Shown here one piece after another: positions 44,964 through 53,738 of a stretch of DNA of 64,000 nt. The stretch lies in contig NZ_FPIP01000005.1 in assembly GCF_900119075.1 (NCBI RefSeq), forward strand, positions 1-64,000. Reading direction: 5' to 3'. The notes under the pieces were generated by a model. The model made no database searches. It was not told the origin of the DNA and was given only the letters and a program-made list of their open reading frames with translations. Both the position numbers and the translations under genes were made by a program. Source of the DNA: Ruminococcus flavefaciens (GTDB lineage: Bacteria; Bacillota; Clostridia; Oscillospirales; Ruminococcaceae). Positions within the stretch are counted from its first letter, which is position 1. Every line of letters starts with the position of its first letter.

Positions 44964-45221
44964 TTACTTTGTGAAGATCGGTACGATGTTTACCGCAAGT
45001 ACAGCAATAAAGAGAAGAATTGAAAGAGTTCTTGTGATCTTAGCAAGGATAGCTTCCTTGGTTCTGCCCTCGTTTTTGCCGTAGAATGAATCAGCGCTTG
45101 CACCTGTGAGAGCAGCAGTCATGCTGTCCTGTGATTTCTGCTCCTGTGAAAGGCAGAGGATAATGGTGATAAGGCTGATGATGAGTATAGCGATACCGCC
45201 GATGATCTCTAAAGTTGACAT
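44964..45221 (-). CDS. secG: Protein translocase subunit SecG
   Basis: An 85-aa protein with two TM helices (~5-23 and ~65-82) separated by a loop with the FYGKN(EGR)TKE motif of SecG (variant). It assists SecYEG-dependent secretion. It lies upstream of rnr and shares the promoter. The ATG follows CGGAGG. Confidence 0.9.
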   Translation of the reverse strand: MSTLEIIGGIAILIISLITIILCLSQEQKSQDSMTAALTGASADSFYGKNEGRTKEAILAKITRTLSILLFIAVLAVNIVPIFTK

Positions 45222-45290
45222 AAAAAACTACCTCCGAAATATACAGTTATGATTTACGGCAAAAGCCGAAATATTTCAATTAGCTTTACT

Positions 45291-45319
45291 ATTATATCAC
45301 AGAAACGGCGGATTTGCAA
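45291..45319 (-). promoter_or_regulatory. Promoter of the secG-rnr unit
   Basis: TTGCAA (45314-45319), 17 bp, TATAAT (45291-45296) on the minus strand; the leader contains a CGGCTTTTGCCG hairpin. Confidence 0.75.
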
Positions 45320-45388
45320 GAGTTTTCAGCGAAAAAGCGAGACAAAAAAACAAAGTAAAATTGTTGAAATCGTACAAGTATTATGGCT

Positions 45389-45421
45389 TGTAGGGGCTGA
45401 TGCCTACATCGGTCCGCAGTA
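45389..45421. repeat. TGTAGGGG-type repeat
   Basis: TGTAGGGGCTGATGCCTACA followed by TCGGTCCGC; a single unit. Confidence 0.6.
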
Positions 45422-45434
45422 TGCACGTAAAATA

Positions 45435-45461
45435 AAAGCAGCTCCCACTGGGAGCTGCTTT
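45435..45461 (-). terminator. Terminator of the first GH9 gene
   Basis: AAAGCAGCTCCCACTGGGAG pairs with GCTGCTTT, then TTATTTTACG on the minus strand. Confidence 0.85.
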
Positions 45462-45469
45462 GTGTGTCA

Positions 45470-48157
45470 TCAAACCTGATCTACAGGAAGTGAGCTTATA
45501 ACGTTGAGGAGCTTGAGCTGGATAGCGAGAGCGTCGTTTGAAGTAACACCGTTACCTCTCTTGTGAACGTCTGCGTTAGCCTGTCCCTGCTCAGTCATAT
45601 GTGTTCTGTCTGAACCGTTGATGCCGTACTTATTTGGGTTAGCAAGTGCCTGCATGATAAGAACTACGTCTGAAAGGTCAACCTGATTATCGCAGTTTGC
45701 GTCACCAAGGAGCTTAGCGTCGAGTTCCTTGTTAGGAGCTGTAGTAGTTGTAGTTCTTGTGGTTGTGGTTGTTTCCTTTGTAGTTGTTCTTGTTGTAGTA
45801 GTTGTAACTCTTGTTGTTGTTACGTTGCTTGAAGAGCTGCCTGTCTTGAGTCTTACAGCGTCGATTGTGAAGTCATCGCAGTCGATCCACCAAACACCGA
45901 ACTTGATCTCTCCGCCGTACTCTGTCTGGATGATAGAAGCGATATCAGAAGGTACCTTCCATGTGATAGTGCCTGAGTTGCCGCTGATGCTCTGAGTGAT
46001 CTCGTCGCCCATAGCCCAGTAACCGTTTGCACTGTCAGTTGTTGATGTACCGAACTGACCAACATACTTGCCGATGTTCTTGTTTGCAGAGATGTCAACC
46101 TGAACCTCTGTGATCTTAGCGTTTGAAGGAATATCGAAATCCTTGTATGAGAAGCCGATCATTCTTTCGTCATCGCCGAGTGCGCTGTAAGTAACCTTCT
46201 TGTTTGGCTTGATCTCATAGCCGTCGCTTGAAGATGAGCTGCTGCCGGGGTTAGAAATTGTTGTTGTTACTCTTGGCTGTGTTGTTGTAGGCTTTGTAGT
46301 TGTTGTCTTGTTTGTGCCTGAGCTTGAGCTTGCGCTCTTATGGAGAACTACCTTTTCGATAGTAACGCCGTCATCGTGTGGCCACCAAACCATAGCCTTG
46401 ATAGTTGAACCTGCATCTGAAGGAATGTTATAGTCGATAGATACAGTCTTGTCGGAATTTACCTTAACGCCTGAGAATTCTTCCTGTAACCATTTGCCGT
46501 TCCATGTACCGAAACCGCCTGATACCTCAGTGTCGTTTGAATTTACCTTGAGGTAAAGAGTAACCGACTTAGCGCCGTTGTGGGCAAACTCAGCAACATT
46601 GTTTATTGCGCCGTCATCGCCCTCTTCTGTTTTTGCACCAAGCTTTGAGCCTTCAAGTACAACATCGTCATCGTTTGAAGGGGTGTTGCCCGGGTTATAA
46701 ACTGTTGTGGTAGTTGTATTGTTGCCCGGATTAGGCTTAGTTGTAGTTGTTGTGGTTGTGTTGTTGCCGGGAGTTACAGTAGCGCCGCTGCCGCTGTAGA
46801 TCTTCTTAACGCCCTCGATCTGTGATACAGTAGAGCCTGTCTTGTAGAAGTGGTAAAGACCAGCTGCTGCACCAACGAAACCTGCGTTATAGTCGATAGC
46901 GACCTCGTTGCCCTGATAGTCTGAACGGATATCCTTGTATGTGCCGTTAGCATCGAGAGGACCGCCGCAGAGAGCGCCTACGAGGAGGTACTTGTTGTTC
47001 TGTCCGTCGTTCTCCTTGCTTGCTCCTACATCAGGAGAAGCTGCTCTGTGGTGAGGATTCTTTGAAGAATCAGGCTTGAAGCCAACTACGAGACAGTGCT
47101 TCTGTCCGTTTGCGAAAGCCTTGTCGCCTGTGAGGTATTCCATCTGGCCCTTAGCCCATGAGGAATCAGCCTTATTGTACTTAGCTGCTACGAGTGAGCA
47201 AAGCTGAGCAGTAGCGTTGTGTCTTGCGCTGCCCCACTCGTTAGCGAAGTAGTAGTTGTTGCCGCTGAACTTGCTGAGCTCTGCTGCGCTGCCCCAGTCG
47301 CCTGTGATCTCGCCCTTGAGGATAGCAGCACCGAGCTGAACGCTTTCCCATGAGTGAACTGAGTAAGCTGTAGGACAGCCCTTCAGATCGTTGAGGTAGC
47401 TCTGATCCTTTGTTGCGAGGTAGAGCCAGCCTGCAGCCCATGCAAGCTCGTCGTCAGAGCCTGTCCAGTGAGCATCATAGAATGTACCTGCTGAGTAGAA
47501 GCTCTTGTCCTTCTTTGAGAATTCGTAAAGAGCCTTAGCGTACTTAAGGTCATCAGCGTTGCCGAAGTTTACGTAGTTAGCTGCGAGAGCTGCTGCATAT
47601 TCAGCAGTTACGTTAGCAGCGCCGCCTGTTGTCCAGAGCATACGTCCTCTGTCGCCCTGAGTTTCAGGAGCACCCCAGTAGTTATGGTCTGTGTTGCCCT
47701 CGCCCTTTTCGATGAGGACTCTTGATACTGTATTTCCGTTAAGCTCTGTAGCGTCACGGAAGAATTTAGCGAATTTGTCAGTTATCACCTTGAGGTGAGC
47801 TGTCTGACCTGTTGAGTCGTAAGCGTCCTTGAATTCATAGTAGGACCAGCCGAGAGTAGAAGCTGCATAGCCCTGTGGCTGACCGAACATTACGTGGTCA
47901 CCTGCGTCATGGAAGCCACCGGGAACTACATCGTTTGTATGGCAGTTGCCTCTCCATGTGAGAGCGCAGTCGGAATTGTTGCCACACATATTTGCGTCAT
48001 AGAAATAGAGGGAGTACTGGAGAAGCTTTGCGTAGTTGTCGTTATCTGCCGCATTTGCTGTGAGAGAGGGAGACACCGCTGAGAGAGGTGCCGCAAGTGC
48101 GGACATAGCGACAGCGCCGCTGATGATGGCTGATTTCAGCCTGTTGAATTTGTTCAT
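45470..48157 (-). CDS. Dockerin-bearing GH9 cellulase with duplicated beta-sandwich modules
   Basis: An 895-aa secreted enzyme. Signal peptide ~1-36; GH9 (~38-440) with catalytic base Asp84/Asp87 in GGFHDAGDH, HHR at 369-371 and acid E418 in GNEVAIDYNAGF. Thr linkers separate two ~110-residue beta-rich modules (~497-607 and ~646-771), which resemble each other (xGGFGTW.../xQFGT..., then KAMVWWPHDDGVTIEKV/KFGVWWIDCDDFTIDAV) and are probable carbohydrate-binding modules; CBM79 or another ruminococcal family is possible. The dockerin (~816-885) has GDANCDNQVDLSD. The end product mode (endo or processive) cannot be read. Monocistronic. Confidence 0.95.
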   Translation of the reverse strand: MNKFNRLKSAIISGAVAMSALAAPLSAVSPSLTANAADNDNYAKLLQYSLYFYDANMCGNNSDCALTWRGNCHTNDVVPGGFHDAGDHVMFGQPQGYAASTLGWSYYEFKDAYDSTGQTAHLKVITDKFAKFFRDATELNGNTVSRVLIEKGEGNTDHNYWGAPETQGDRGRMLWTTGGAANVTAEYAAALAANYVNFGNADDLKYAKALYEFSKKDKSFYSAGTFYDAHWTGSDDELAWAAGWLYLATKDQSYLNDLKGCPTAYSVHSWESVQLGAAILKGEITGDWGSAAELSKFSGNNYYFANEWGSARHNATAQLCSLVAAKYNKADSSWAKGQMEYLTGDKAFANGQKHCLVVGFKPDSSKNPHHRAASPDVGASKENDGQNNKYLLVGALCGGPLDANGTYKDIRSDYQGNEVAIDYNAGFVGAAAGLYHFYKTGSTVSQIEGVKKIYSGSGATVTPGNNTTTTTTTKPNPGNNTTTTTVYNPGNTPSNDDDVVLEGSKLGAKTEEGDDGAINNVAEFAHNGAKSVTLYLKVNSNDTEVSGGFGTWNGKWLQEEFSGVKVNSDKTVSIDYNIPSDAGSTIKAMVWWPHDDGVTIEKVVLHKSASSSSGTNKTTTTKPTTTQPRVTTTISNPGSSSSSSDGYEIKPNKKVTYSALGDDERMIGFSYKDFDIPSNAKITEVQVDISANKNIGKYVGQFGTSTTDSANGYWAMGDEITQSISGNSGTITWKVPSDIASIIQTEYGGEIKFGVWWIDCDDFTIDAVRLKTGSSSSNVTTTRVTTTTTRTTTKETTTTTRTTTTTAPNKELDAKLLGDANCDNQVDLSDVVLIMQALANPNKYGINGSDRTHMTEQGQANADVHKRGNGVTSNDALAIQLKLLNVISSLPVDQV

Positions 48158-48303
48158 GTTATCACACTACTTTCTAAAGTTTTTTCGCCTATAATATGTC
48201 TCAAAATCTATTATACAAGTTTTGGTATGAAATTTGGTTACAAATCAGTAACTAAAATATTACAATACGGTTAAATCATACTGTTTGCCTATATTTTCAG
48301 CAT

Positions 48304-48362
48304 AGTGTGCAATCAGGAGCGATAGATATTGTGCACAATCACGATGAAATTGTTGTGCAACA
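48304..48362. promoter_or_regulatory. Three TGTGCA-type sites upstream of the first GH9 gene
   Basis: TGTGCAAT (48306-48313), perfect palindrome ATTGTGCACAAT (48328-48339) and TGTTGTGCAACA (48351-48362). A TATAAT at 48210-48215 (minus strand) has a poor -35, which would suit activator-dependent expression. Confidence 0.5.
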
Positions 48363-48375
48363 GGTGGACAAAAAC

Positions 48376-48405
48376 AGCCCGTGCAGAGCAAGCTCCGCAC
48401 GGGCT
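48376..48405 (-). terminator. Terminator of the second GH9 gene
   Basis: AGCCCGTGC...GCACGGGCT followed on the minus strand by GTTTTTGTCC. Confidence 0.85.
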
Positions 48406-48429
48406 CTAAGGAGGTGTTGAGTTATATCT

Positions 48430-50526
48430 TTATCCTATGACAGGTATCGGCAGCTCGGATATGAGCTTCAGCAGATACTTCTGAATATAGAGGGCGTCCT
48501 CACCTGTAACGCCGCCCTGCTGATTTACATTTGCATTTGCAAGACCTGATTCTGTGATGTGGCTCTTGTCTGTGCCGTTCAAGCCGTATTTATTTGGGTT
48601 GGCAAGAGACTGCATAATAAGAACTACGTCCGAAAGGTCAACAAGGTCGTCGCAGTTGGCGTCACCGTACACTATTCCTGCGCCTACGGTGAGGGATACT
48701 GCCTTTGACTGACCTGTAGGAGCGACAAATACTATTCTTGCGCTGCCTTCCTTCAGTCCGACTATCTCGTATGTGCTGTCGGTCTTCTTGGTCAGTGAGA
48801 TAACGTCGTCGTCATAGCTCAGATTTCCGAACTGGATAAGATTTGCGCCCTTTGTAAATGTGAGGACAGCCTTATCGCCCACGGATATTTTCTGACGGTC
48901 AAGGCTCATCTCAAAGTCGGAGGCGTCAAGATATGTGGTAGTCGTAGTTGTTTTTCCGTTATCAACCGATGTTGTGGTAACAGTGGTGGTAGTCTCGGTA
49001 GTAACAACTGACGAGCTGCTGCCGAACTTGAAGTTCTCGTTTATTTCGTCTGCCTTTTTGGCAAGTGCAGGCATAGCTGTTGCGTCGCCGCCGTAAAGAT
49101 TAGCGATACCTGCGCAGGCGATAGCGAAGCAGCCGTTGTAGTCCAGCGCACCCTCGGTGTACTGGTATTTGTCGGTCTGATCCTGATATCCGCTCTTGTC
49201 GTCGCCGCCTACGAGGAGACCGTAAGCTGTGTACTTAGCGGAAGGATTTGATGAAGCGCCGTTTGCGTCGCTGCCCGGGTTAGCTGCGCGGTGGTGGATA
49301 TGTACAGGCCACTTGTCGCCGTAGCCCAGCAGGAAGCTGTAGCCCAGACTGTTGTCGCCGAGGATATGATCCATCTGATATTTTGCAGCCTTTGCGTAGT
49401 CAGCGTCCTTGTCGCCGTTTGCAAGAGCTATAGCGTCCATCTGCTTGGCGCAGTTGTAACGTGAAGCTCCCCAGCCGTCGGCATTGTAGGTGCCTACCTT
49501 GAGGTCGCCCTGACTTTCAAGCTCTACCTTGAGCTCGTCTGCGAAAGCCTGCTCGCCTGTAGCCTTGTACATCAGAGCCGAGTAGCCCTGCCAAACCTTG
49601 TTCCAGCAGTAAACCCAGCCGTCATACTGGCTGTTGCCGTAGTCCTTGTTCTTGGGGACGCGGGTGGGCTTGTCGCCTGCCTTACAGAGCCACAGCCAAG
49701 CCTGAGCCATAGCCTCTTCGTCCTGATACTGAGCCTCGGTGCCGTAGAAATCCGCCAGTCCGCCGCCCTCGTTGCCCACGTTCTTCTGACCGAAAGCAAG
49801 GAGTGCCTTAGCGTACTTGATACACTTATCGGCGTAATCGGGTTCAGTGTCCTTTAATACGTAAGCCGTACCTGCCAGACCTGCCGCCATTTCGCAGCAT
49901 ACTGCGGAGTTGTTCTTGCCTGCCGTCAGCCAGTAGATAGGTCTCTTATAGGTCTGTGCCTCAGGAGATGACCATATAGCGTGATCCTCGCCGCCGTTTG
50001 CGACAACGTGAGCTACAGCAGCTACATTGCCCGAGCTGTCGAGGAAAGTCGTCTTCATAAGGTAGTCTGCGCCCCATTTCAGCTCATATATAAGGTGGTC
50101 CTTGCAGCCTGCTTTTTCGTATACATCAGGGTTGAGGTAGTCCGAAAGCGCCAGACTGTTGATACCGAAGCCGATAGTGAGGTTGAACTTTATGTGGTCG
50201 CCTGCGTCGTGGAAGCCGCCCGAAACATCAACTTTACCGTCGCCGTCGGGATCGACTATGGACTTTTCGGAGCCGCCTAAATCTCCCACGGACGCCTCTG
50301 CGTCGTAGGTATGGCAGTCTCCGCGCCATGTGAGCGGACCGTCGGTGATACCGCTTCCGCAAGCATTTGCGTCGTACATATAGAGCGACATTGCAAGTGC
50401 TTTATAGTAGTTGTTATCCGCTGCTGCTGATGTAACGGGCTGTATGAACGCTGTTGAAGTCAGCGCCATAACTGCCGATGCGGCGGCAGCGGTAAGCTTT
50501 TTAGAAAGCTTGACTAAATTCTTCAT
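48430..50526 (-). CDS. Dockerin-bearing GH9 cellulase with Ig-like module
   Basis: A 698-aa secreted enzyme. Signal peptide ~1-36; GH9 domain (~38-495) with D107/D110 in GGFHDAGDH, HHR 411-413, and acid E458 in YTEGALDYNG. A short Ca-binding-like loop (DPDGDGKVD) sits just before the catalytic Asp. Thr linker, an Ig-like/Big_2-type module (~535-615) and a dockerin (~620-690, GDANCDDLVDLSD). Start at 50526 after GAGGGG; the longer frame (50544) is less likely. It is a cellulase of the endo or processive type. Confidence 0.95.
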   Translation of the reverse strand: MKNLVKLSKKLTAAAASAVMALTSTAFIQPVTSAAADNNYYKALAMSLYMYDANACGSGITDGPLTWRGDCHTYDAEASVGDLGGSEKSIVDPDGDGKVDVSGGFHDAGDHIKFNLTIGFGINSLALSDYLNPDVYEKAGCKDHLIYELKWGADYLMKTTFLDSSGNVAAVAHVVANGGEDHAIWSSPEAQTYKRPIYWLTAGKNNSAVCCEMAAGLAGTAYVLKDTEPDYADKCIKYAKALLAFGQKNVGNEGGGLADFYGTEAQYQDEEAMAQAWLWLCKAGDKPTRVPKNKDYGNSQYDGWVYCWNKVWQGYSALMYKATGEQAFADELKVELESQGDLKVGTYNADGWGASRYNCAKQMDAIALANGDKDADYAKAAKYQMDHILGDNSLGYSFLLGYGDKWPVHIHHRAANPGSDANGASSNPSAKYTAYGLLVGGDDKSGYQDQTDKYQYTEGALDYNGCFAIACAGIANLYGGDATAMPALAKKADEINENFKFGSSSSVVTTETTTTVTTTSVDNGKTTTTTTYLDASDFEMSLDRQKISVGDKAVLTFTKGANLIQFGNLSYDDDVISLTKKTDSTYEIVGLKEGSARIVFVAPTGQSKAVSLTVGAGIVYGDANCDDLVDLSDVVLIMQSLANPNKYGLNGTDKSHITESGLANANVNQQGGVTGEDALYIQKYLLKLISELPIPVIG

Positions 50527-50577
50527 TGTAAAAACCCCTCTCATGTTTTGTCACAGAAGCATAGCTTCTATACTAAC

Positions 50578-50630
50578 ATTATAACATATTAGGATGAGTT
50601 TTTGTGAACGTTTTGTGTACATTTGCACAA
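50578..50630 (-). promoter_or_regulatory. Promoter region of the second GH9 gene
   Basis: TATAAT (50578-50583, minus) with a weak -35 (CACAAA, 50601-50606); TTGCACAA (50623-50630) lies ~20 bp further upstream. Confidence 0.45.
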
Positions 50631-50703
50631 TGAGGGTAAACTTTGGAGAATGTATCAAAAACCTTGCAGGGGATTTGTTATATTTTACTATCGGAAAACG
50701 AAA

Positions 50704-50724
50704 AAGGACGGTTATACCGTCCTT
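50704..50724. terminator. Terminator between SBP and GH9 genes
   Basis: AAGGACGGTTATACCGTCCTT, flanked by A5 on the left and TGTTT on the right. Confidence 0.65.
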
Positions 50725-50740
50725 GTTTAGCCTTTAGCTA

Positions 50741-50915
50741 TTGTAGGTGAGGGCGTCCTCGACGTCCCGAAATATTGTTACATATGGTATGTAGGGGCTG
50801 ATGCCTGCATCAGCCCGATAAAAAAGAAATATCCACACGGGGCGATGTGGGCATCGCCCCCTACAATTATTTCATGTTATTTACAACGTAATTGACGGAC
50901 TGCCAAAGGCATCCC
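50741..50915. repeat. TGTAGGGG-type repeats
   Basis: TGTAGGTGAGGGCGTCCTCG, TGTAGGGGCTGATGCCTGCA and an inverted GGGCATCGCCCCCTACA unit. No gene is visible. Confidence 0.65.
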
Positions 50916-50941
50916 CTACACTAATCACTAATTTCTTAGTT

Positions 50942-52312
50942 CTAATTATACTTCTTTATCTCCTCGTCGATGACAGGGGACATTCTGTCGCGGAGCTCCT
51001 CCCATGAGCCCACGGGAGCGCCGCCCTCTAACAGAGCTGAGGTGATATTGTCCATTGCACCGCGTGTATCAAAGTTGCAGTCGCCGTTTTTCAGCATTTT
51101 CTCGCCCATACCGTAGCCGAGGTCAACAACAGGGTTTGCCTTTGCGGAGCTGATGTACTCCTGCAATGCGTTGTACTGCTCCTCGGTCATGGTCTTGAGA
51201 GCCTGTTCCTTTTTCTTAGCCATGAACTTCTCGTCAGAAGCCGCCAGTCTCTCGCATTTGAGATATGTAGCAACAGCCTTGCCCTTTTTGGAGCCCTTTA
51301 CCAGCATTCTTGCATCGTAATCGCAGGCGATGTAGTACTTGTCCGCGTCGGGAGACTTGGGGAAAGGAACTATCATAAGGTCTGCTTCGGGATTTATTCT
51401 GTTTGAGGTAGCCAGTGTAAGGTCGCTTGAAGCATAGAACAGGGTGCTCATATCCGTGAGGAATTCGCCCTTTAGGTCCTTGTTGTACAGCCAGCGTGAC
51501 TGGAGATCGCGCATAATGCCCTCTGCCTTGGCTATTTCGCCGTCCTTGATGTTGTTGGTGAATTTCTCACCGTCAAAGCCCACAACGGTCTTGCCGCTTG
51601 AAGCCAGCATTGCCCTGCCGCAGAAGCCGCTTATGCCGAAATGGTGCAGAGAATCCTCGCTCTCGGAGAACTTGTTTATCATATTGTTGAATGAGTTCCA
51701 GTCCCATTTGCCGTCCTTGTACAGGGTGTAGGGATCGTCCATGCCGCCGTCTTTCATGAGCTTTCTGCTGTAGGTTATGAGCTGAGGCTCGGAGACTGAG
51801 AAAGGCATAACGTAGTGCTTGCCCTTGTATGCGAACTTGTCGATAACAGCGGACATATCCTCCCACATTCCCTCGTCAACGCCCATTTCGCTGAAATAGG
51901 GATCGAGGGGCTGGAATCTGTCCTTGAGAACGCCCTCGGGGAATACGCTCATATCGTATGGGAACATATCCACCTCGTCGCCTGACTTTATCATCTGGTC
52001 GAGCTTTGTGAACTTTTCTTCGGGCGAAACAGATACGAACTGTATGCTGCCGCCGTAAACGTCCTCGAATATGGAAAGTGCCGACGAGCGCTGACCGCCC
52101 TCGGGGTTGAGGTCATAATCAGACAGCCAAACGATATCCATGCTGCCCGGTGCGGTGACAGGCTCGGAATCATCGCTCTTTTTCTGCGTTGTCACAGCAG
52201 AATCGTTGGCTTTCTCCGACGATGTCTTTGTATTTTTTTTGCTGCATGAAGCTGCGGAGAAAACCGTTCCCACAGCTAAAAAAGCAGCAACTATCCTTTT
52301 GAAATCTGACAT
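50942..52312 (-). CDS. ABC-type solute-binding lipoprotein (family 1), orphan
   Basis: A 456-aa lipoprotein with lipobox SAASC (Cys23), short charged spacer, then a bilobal extracellular solute-binding domain (VWLSDYDLNPEGG, later GGMDDPYTLYKDGKWDWNSF, typical of family-1 sugar binders). It would bind a sugar or oligosaccharide for an ABC importer, but no permease or ATPase gene adjoins, so its partner is elsewhere. Start follows AAAGGAG. Ligand unknown. Confidence 0.85.
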   Translation of the reverse strand: MSDFKRIVAAFLAVGTVFSAASCSKKNTKTSSEKANDSAVTTQKKSDDSEPVTAPGSMDIVWLSDYDLNPEGGQRSSALSIFEDVYGGSIQFVSVSPEEKFTKLDQMIKSGDEVDMFPYDMSVFPEGVLKDRFQPLDPYFSEMGVDEGMWEDMSAVIDKFAYKGKHYVMPFSVSEPQLITYSRKLMKDGGMDDPYTLYKDGKWDWNSFNNMINKFSESEDSLHHFGISGFCGRAMLASSGKTVVGFDGEKFTNNIKDGEIAKAEGIMRDLQSRWLYNKDLKGEFLTDMSTLFYASSDLTLATSNRINPEADLMIVPFPKSPDADKYYIACDYDARMLVKGSKKGKAVATYLKCERLAASDEKFMAKKKEQALKTMTEEQYNALQEYISSAKANPVVDLGYGMGEKMLKNGDCNFDTRGAMDNITSALLEGGAPVGSWEELRDRMSPVIDEEIKKYN

Positions 52313-52366
52313 AGAATTACTCCTTTCACATACCGTACAGCTGAATGTACAGTATGAGCATATATT

Positions 52367-52395
52367 ATTATACTCGTTTCATTCGGGCGTGTCAA
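52367..52395 (-). promoter_or_regulatory. Promoter of the solute-binding protein gene
   Basis: TTGACA (52390-52395), 17 bp, TATAAT (52367-52372) on the minus strand. The leader contains CATACCGTACAG...CTGTAC-type inverted repeats (52330-52357). Confidence 0.8.
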
Positions 52396-52514
52396 GGACG
52401 GCAGGATTTTAACCGCTTTGTAACCAAAATTCCGCTCCTTTGTGGAAAAACGCCAAAAACGATGTGCGTTACTTGTCAAAGTGTTCAAAAAATACGGAAT
52501 CGACACAAAATTAC

Positions 52515-52543
52515 GTGACATTTCATTTTTACTGTGATATAAT
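52515..52543 (+). promoter_or_regulatory. Promoter of the VanY-type gene
   Basis: GTGACA (52515-52520), 17 bp, TATAAT (52538-52543). Confidence 0.6.
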
Positions 52544-52609
52544 ATTAAATAAGGTATTTAACAGGCAGTATCATAACCTGCCGAAAATCATAGAAAGGGC
52601 TTTATCAAT

Positions 52610-53725
52610 ATGGACAACAACAGATATGATAGATACGAATCACATCGTCCCCGTAAAAGAGTATCACGCAAGACACTGAGAAACAGACGTCTTGCAGCAC
52701 TTTTCATAATAGCATTTCTTGTACTTCTGTTCATAATCCTCATTGCAAAGGGCTGCTCAAAGAGCGACAAGAAGGACAAGTCAAGCAAGGTGACATCTGC
52801 AACTACAATAACCACTCAGGCTACCACCACGGATCCTGCCATAACTACAACTGCTACTACTACAACAGTTGCAGATCCTGTGAACAAGAGCGACTTCAAG
52901 CTTGACAAGACAAGCGTTTACATCGAGGTCGGCGAGCAGGATACACCTATGGTACAGGCTTATCCCGAGGGCACGTACGAAGCTGACGAGCGCTGGTCAA
53001 CAGGCGATCCGAGCATTGCAAGCGTTGACAACTACGGACATATCAAGGGCATCTCTCCCGGAGTATGCTACGTAACTCTCAGATCGGCGGCTGATCCGAA
53101 GCAGGAAGTTATGATAAAGGTAACTGTCCGCGGCGAAGAAACTGATACATCAACGCCTCAGTCAAACAAGGCTGAGGCTCCAGAGCCCCCTGTATACGAT
53201 ACAGAGGGGCTTACTTATATTGAAGGGGTATTGATAGCAAACAAGTCCTACAGTCTGCCCGCCACATTCGCACCCGGGCTTGAAACTATCTGTTATTCCC
53301 AGTTTCAAGCCCTTTCCGGCGCAGCAGCCAAGGAAGGGCTTAGTATTTATCTGGCATCGGGCTACCGCTCCTACCACGATCAGGAGATAATCTACGATAA
53401 CTACGTAAAAGAGGACGGCAAGGAGGCGGCTGATACCTATTCCGCACGTCCGGGGTACTCCGAGCACCAGACAGGACTGTGTATCGACGTAAATACCATA
53501 GACGACGCTTTCGGCTATACTCAGGAGGCTTCATGGCTGGCGGAGCACGCCCATGAGTACGGCTTCATAATCCGCTATCCGCAGGGCAAGGAGTCATACA
53601 CGGGCTACAAGTACGAGCCGTGGCACATCAGATACGTAGGCTCAAAGCTGGCGACGAAGCTCCACAAGAGCGGACAGTGCCTCGAGGAATATCTGGGCGT
53701 CAAGTCCGAATATAAATCAGAATGA
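52610..53725 (+). CDS. VanY-type D-Ala-D-Ala carboxypeptidase with Ig-like domain
   Basis: A 371-aa protein: basic N-terminus, one TM helix (~28-46), Thr-rich spacer, Big_2 Ig-like domain (~100-180), M15B peptidase (~215-355). Zinc motifs are SEHQTGLCIDVN and EPWHIRYVG; LASGYRSY is conserved. It trims D-Ala from peptidoglycan stems outside the membrane. It is followed 13 bp later by rsmE. No vancomycin cluster is present; this is a housekeeping paralogue. Confidence 0.9.
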   Translation: MDNNRYDRYESHRPRKRVSRKTLRNRRLAALFIIAFLVLLFIILIAKGCSKSDKKDKSSKVTSATTITTQATTTDPAITTTATTTTVADPVNKSDFKLDKTSVYIEVGEQDTPMVQAYPEGTYEADERWSTGDPSIASVDNYGHIKGISPGVCYVTLRSAADPKQEVMIKVTVRGEETDTSTPQSNKAEAPEPPVYDTEGLTYIEGVLIANKSYSLPATFAPGLETICYSQFQALSGAAAKEGLSIYLASGYRSYHDQEIIYDNYVKEDGKEAADTYSARPGYSEHQTGLCIDVNTIDDAFGYTQEASWLAEHAHEYGFIIRYPQGKESYTGYKYEPWHIRYVGSKLATKLHKSGQCLEEYLGVKSEYKSE

Positions 53726-53738
53726 AAGGCTGAGGAAT

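Noticed and set aside
52610..53725. VanY-like gene as vancomycin resistance
   Set aside because: No vanR/S/H/A/X genes are present. The M15B peptidase with Ig-like domain is a common housekeeping form.
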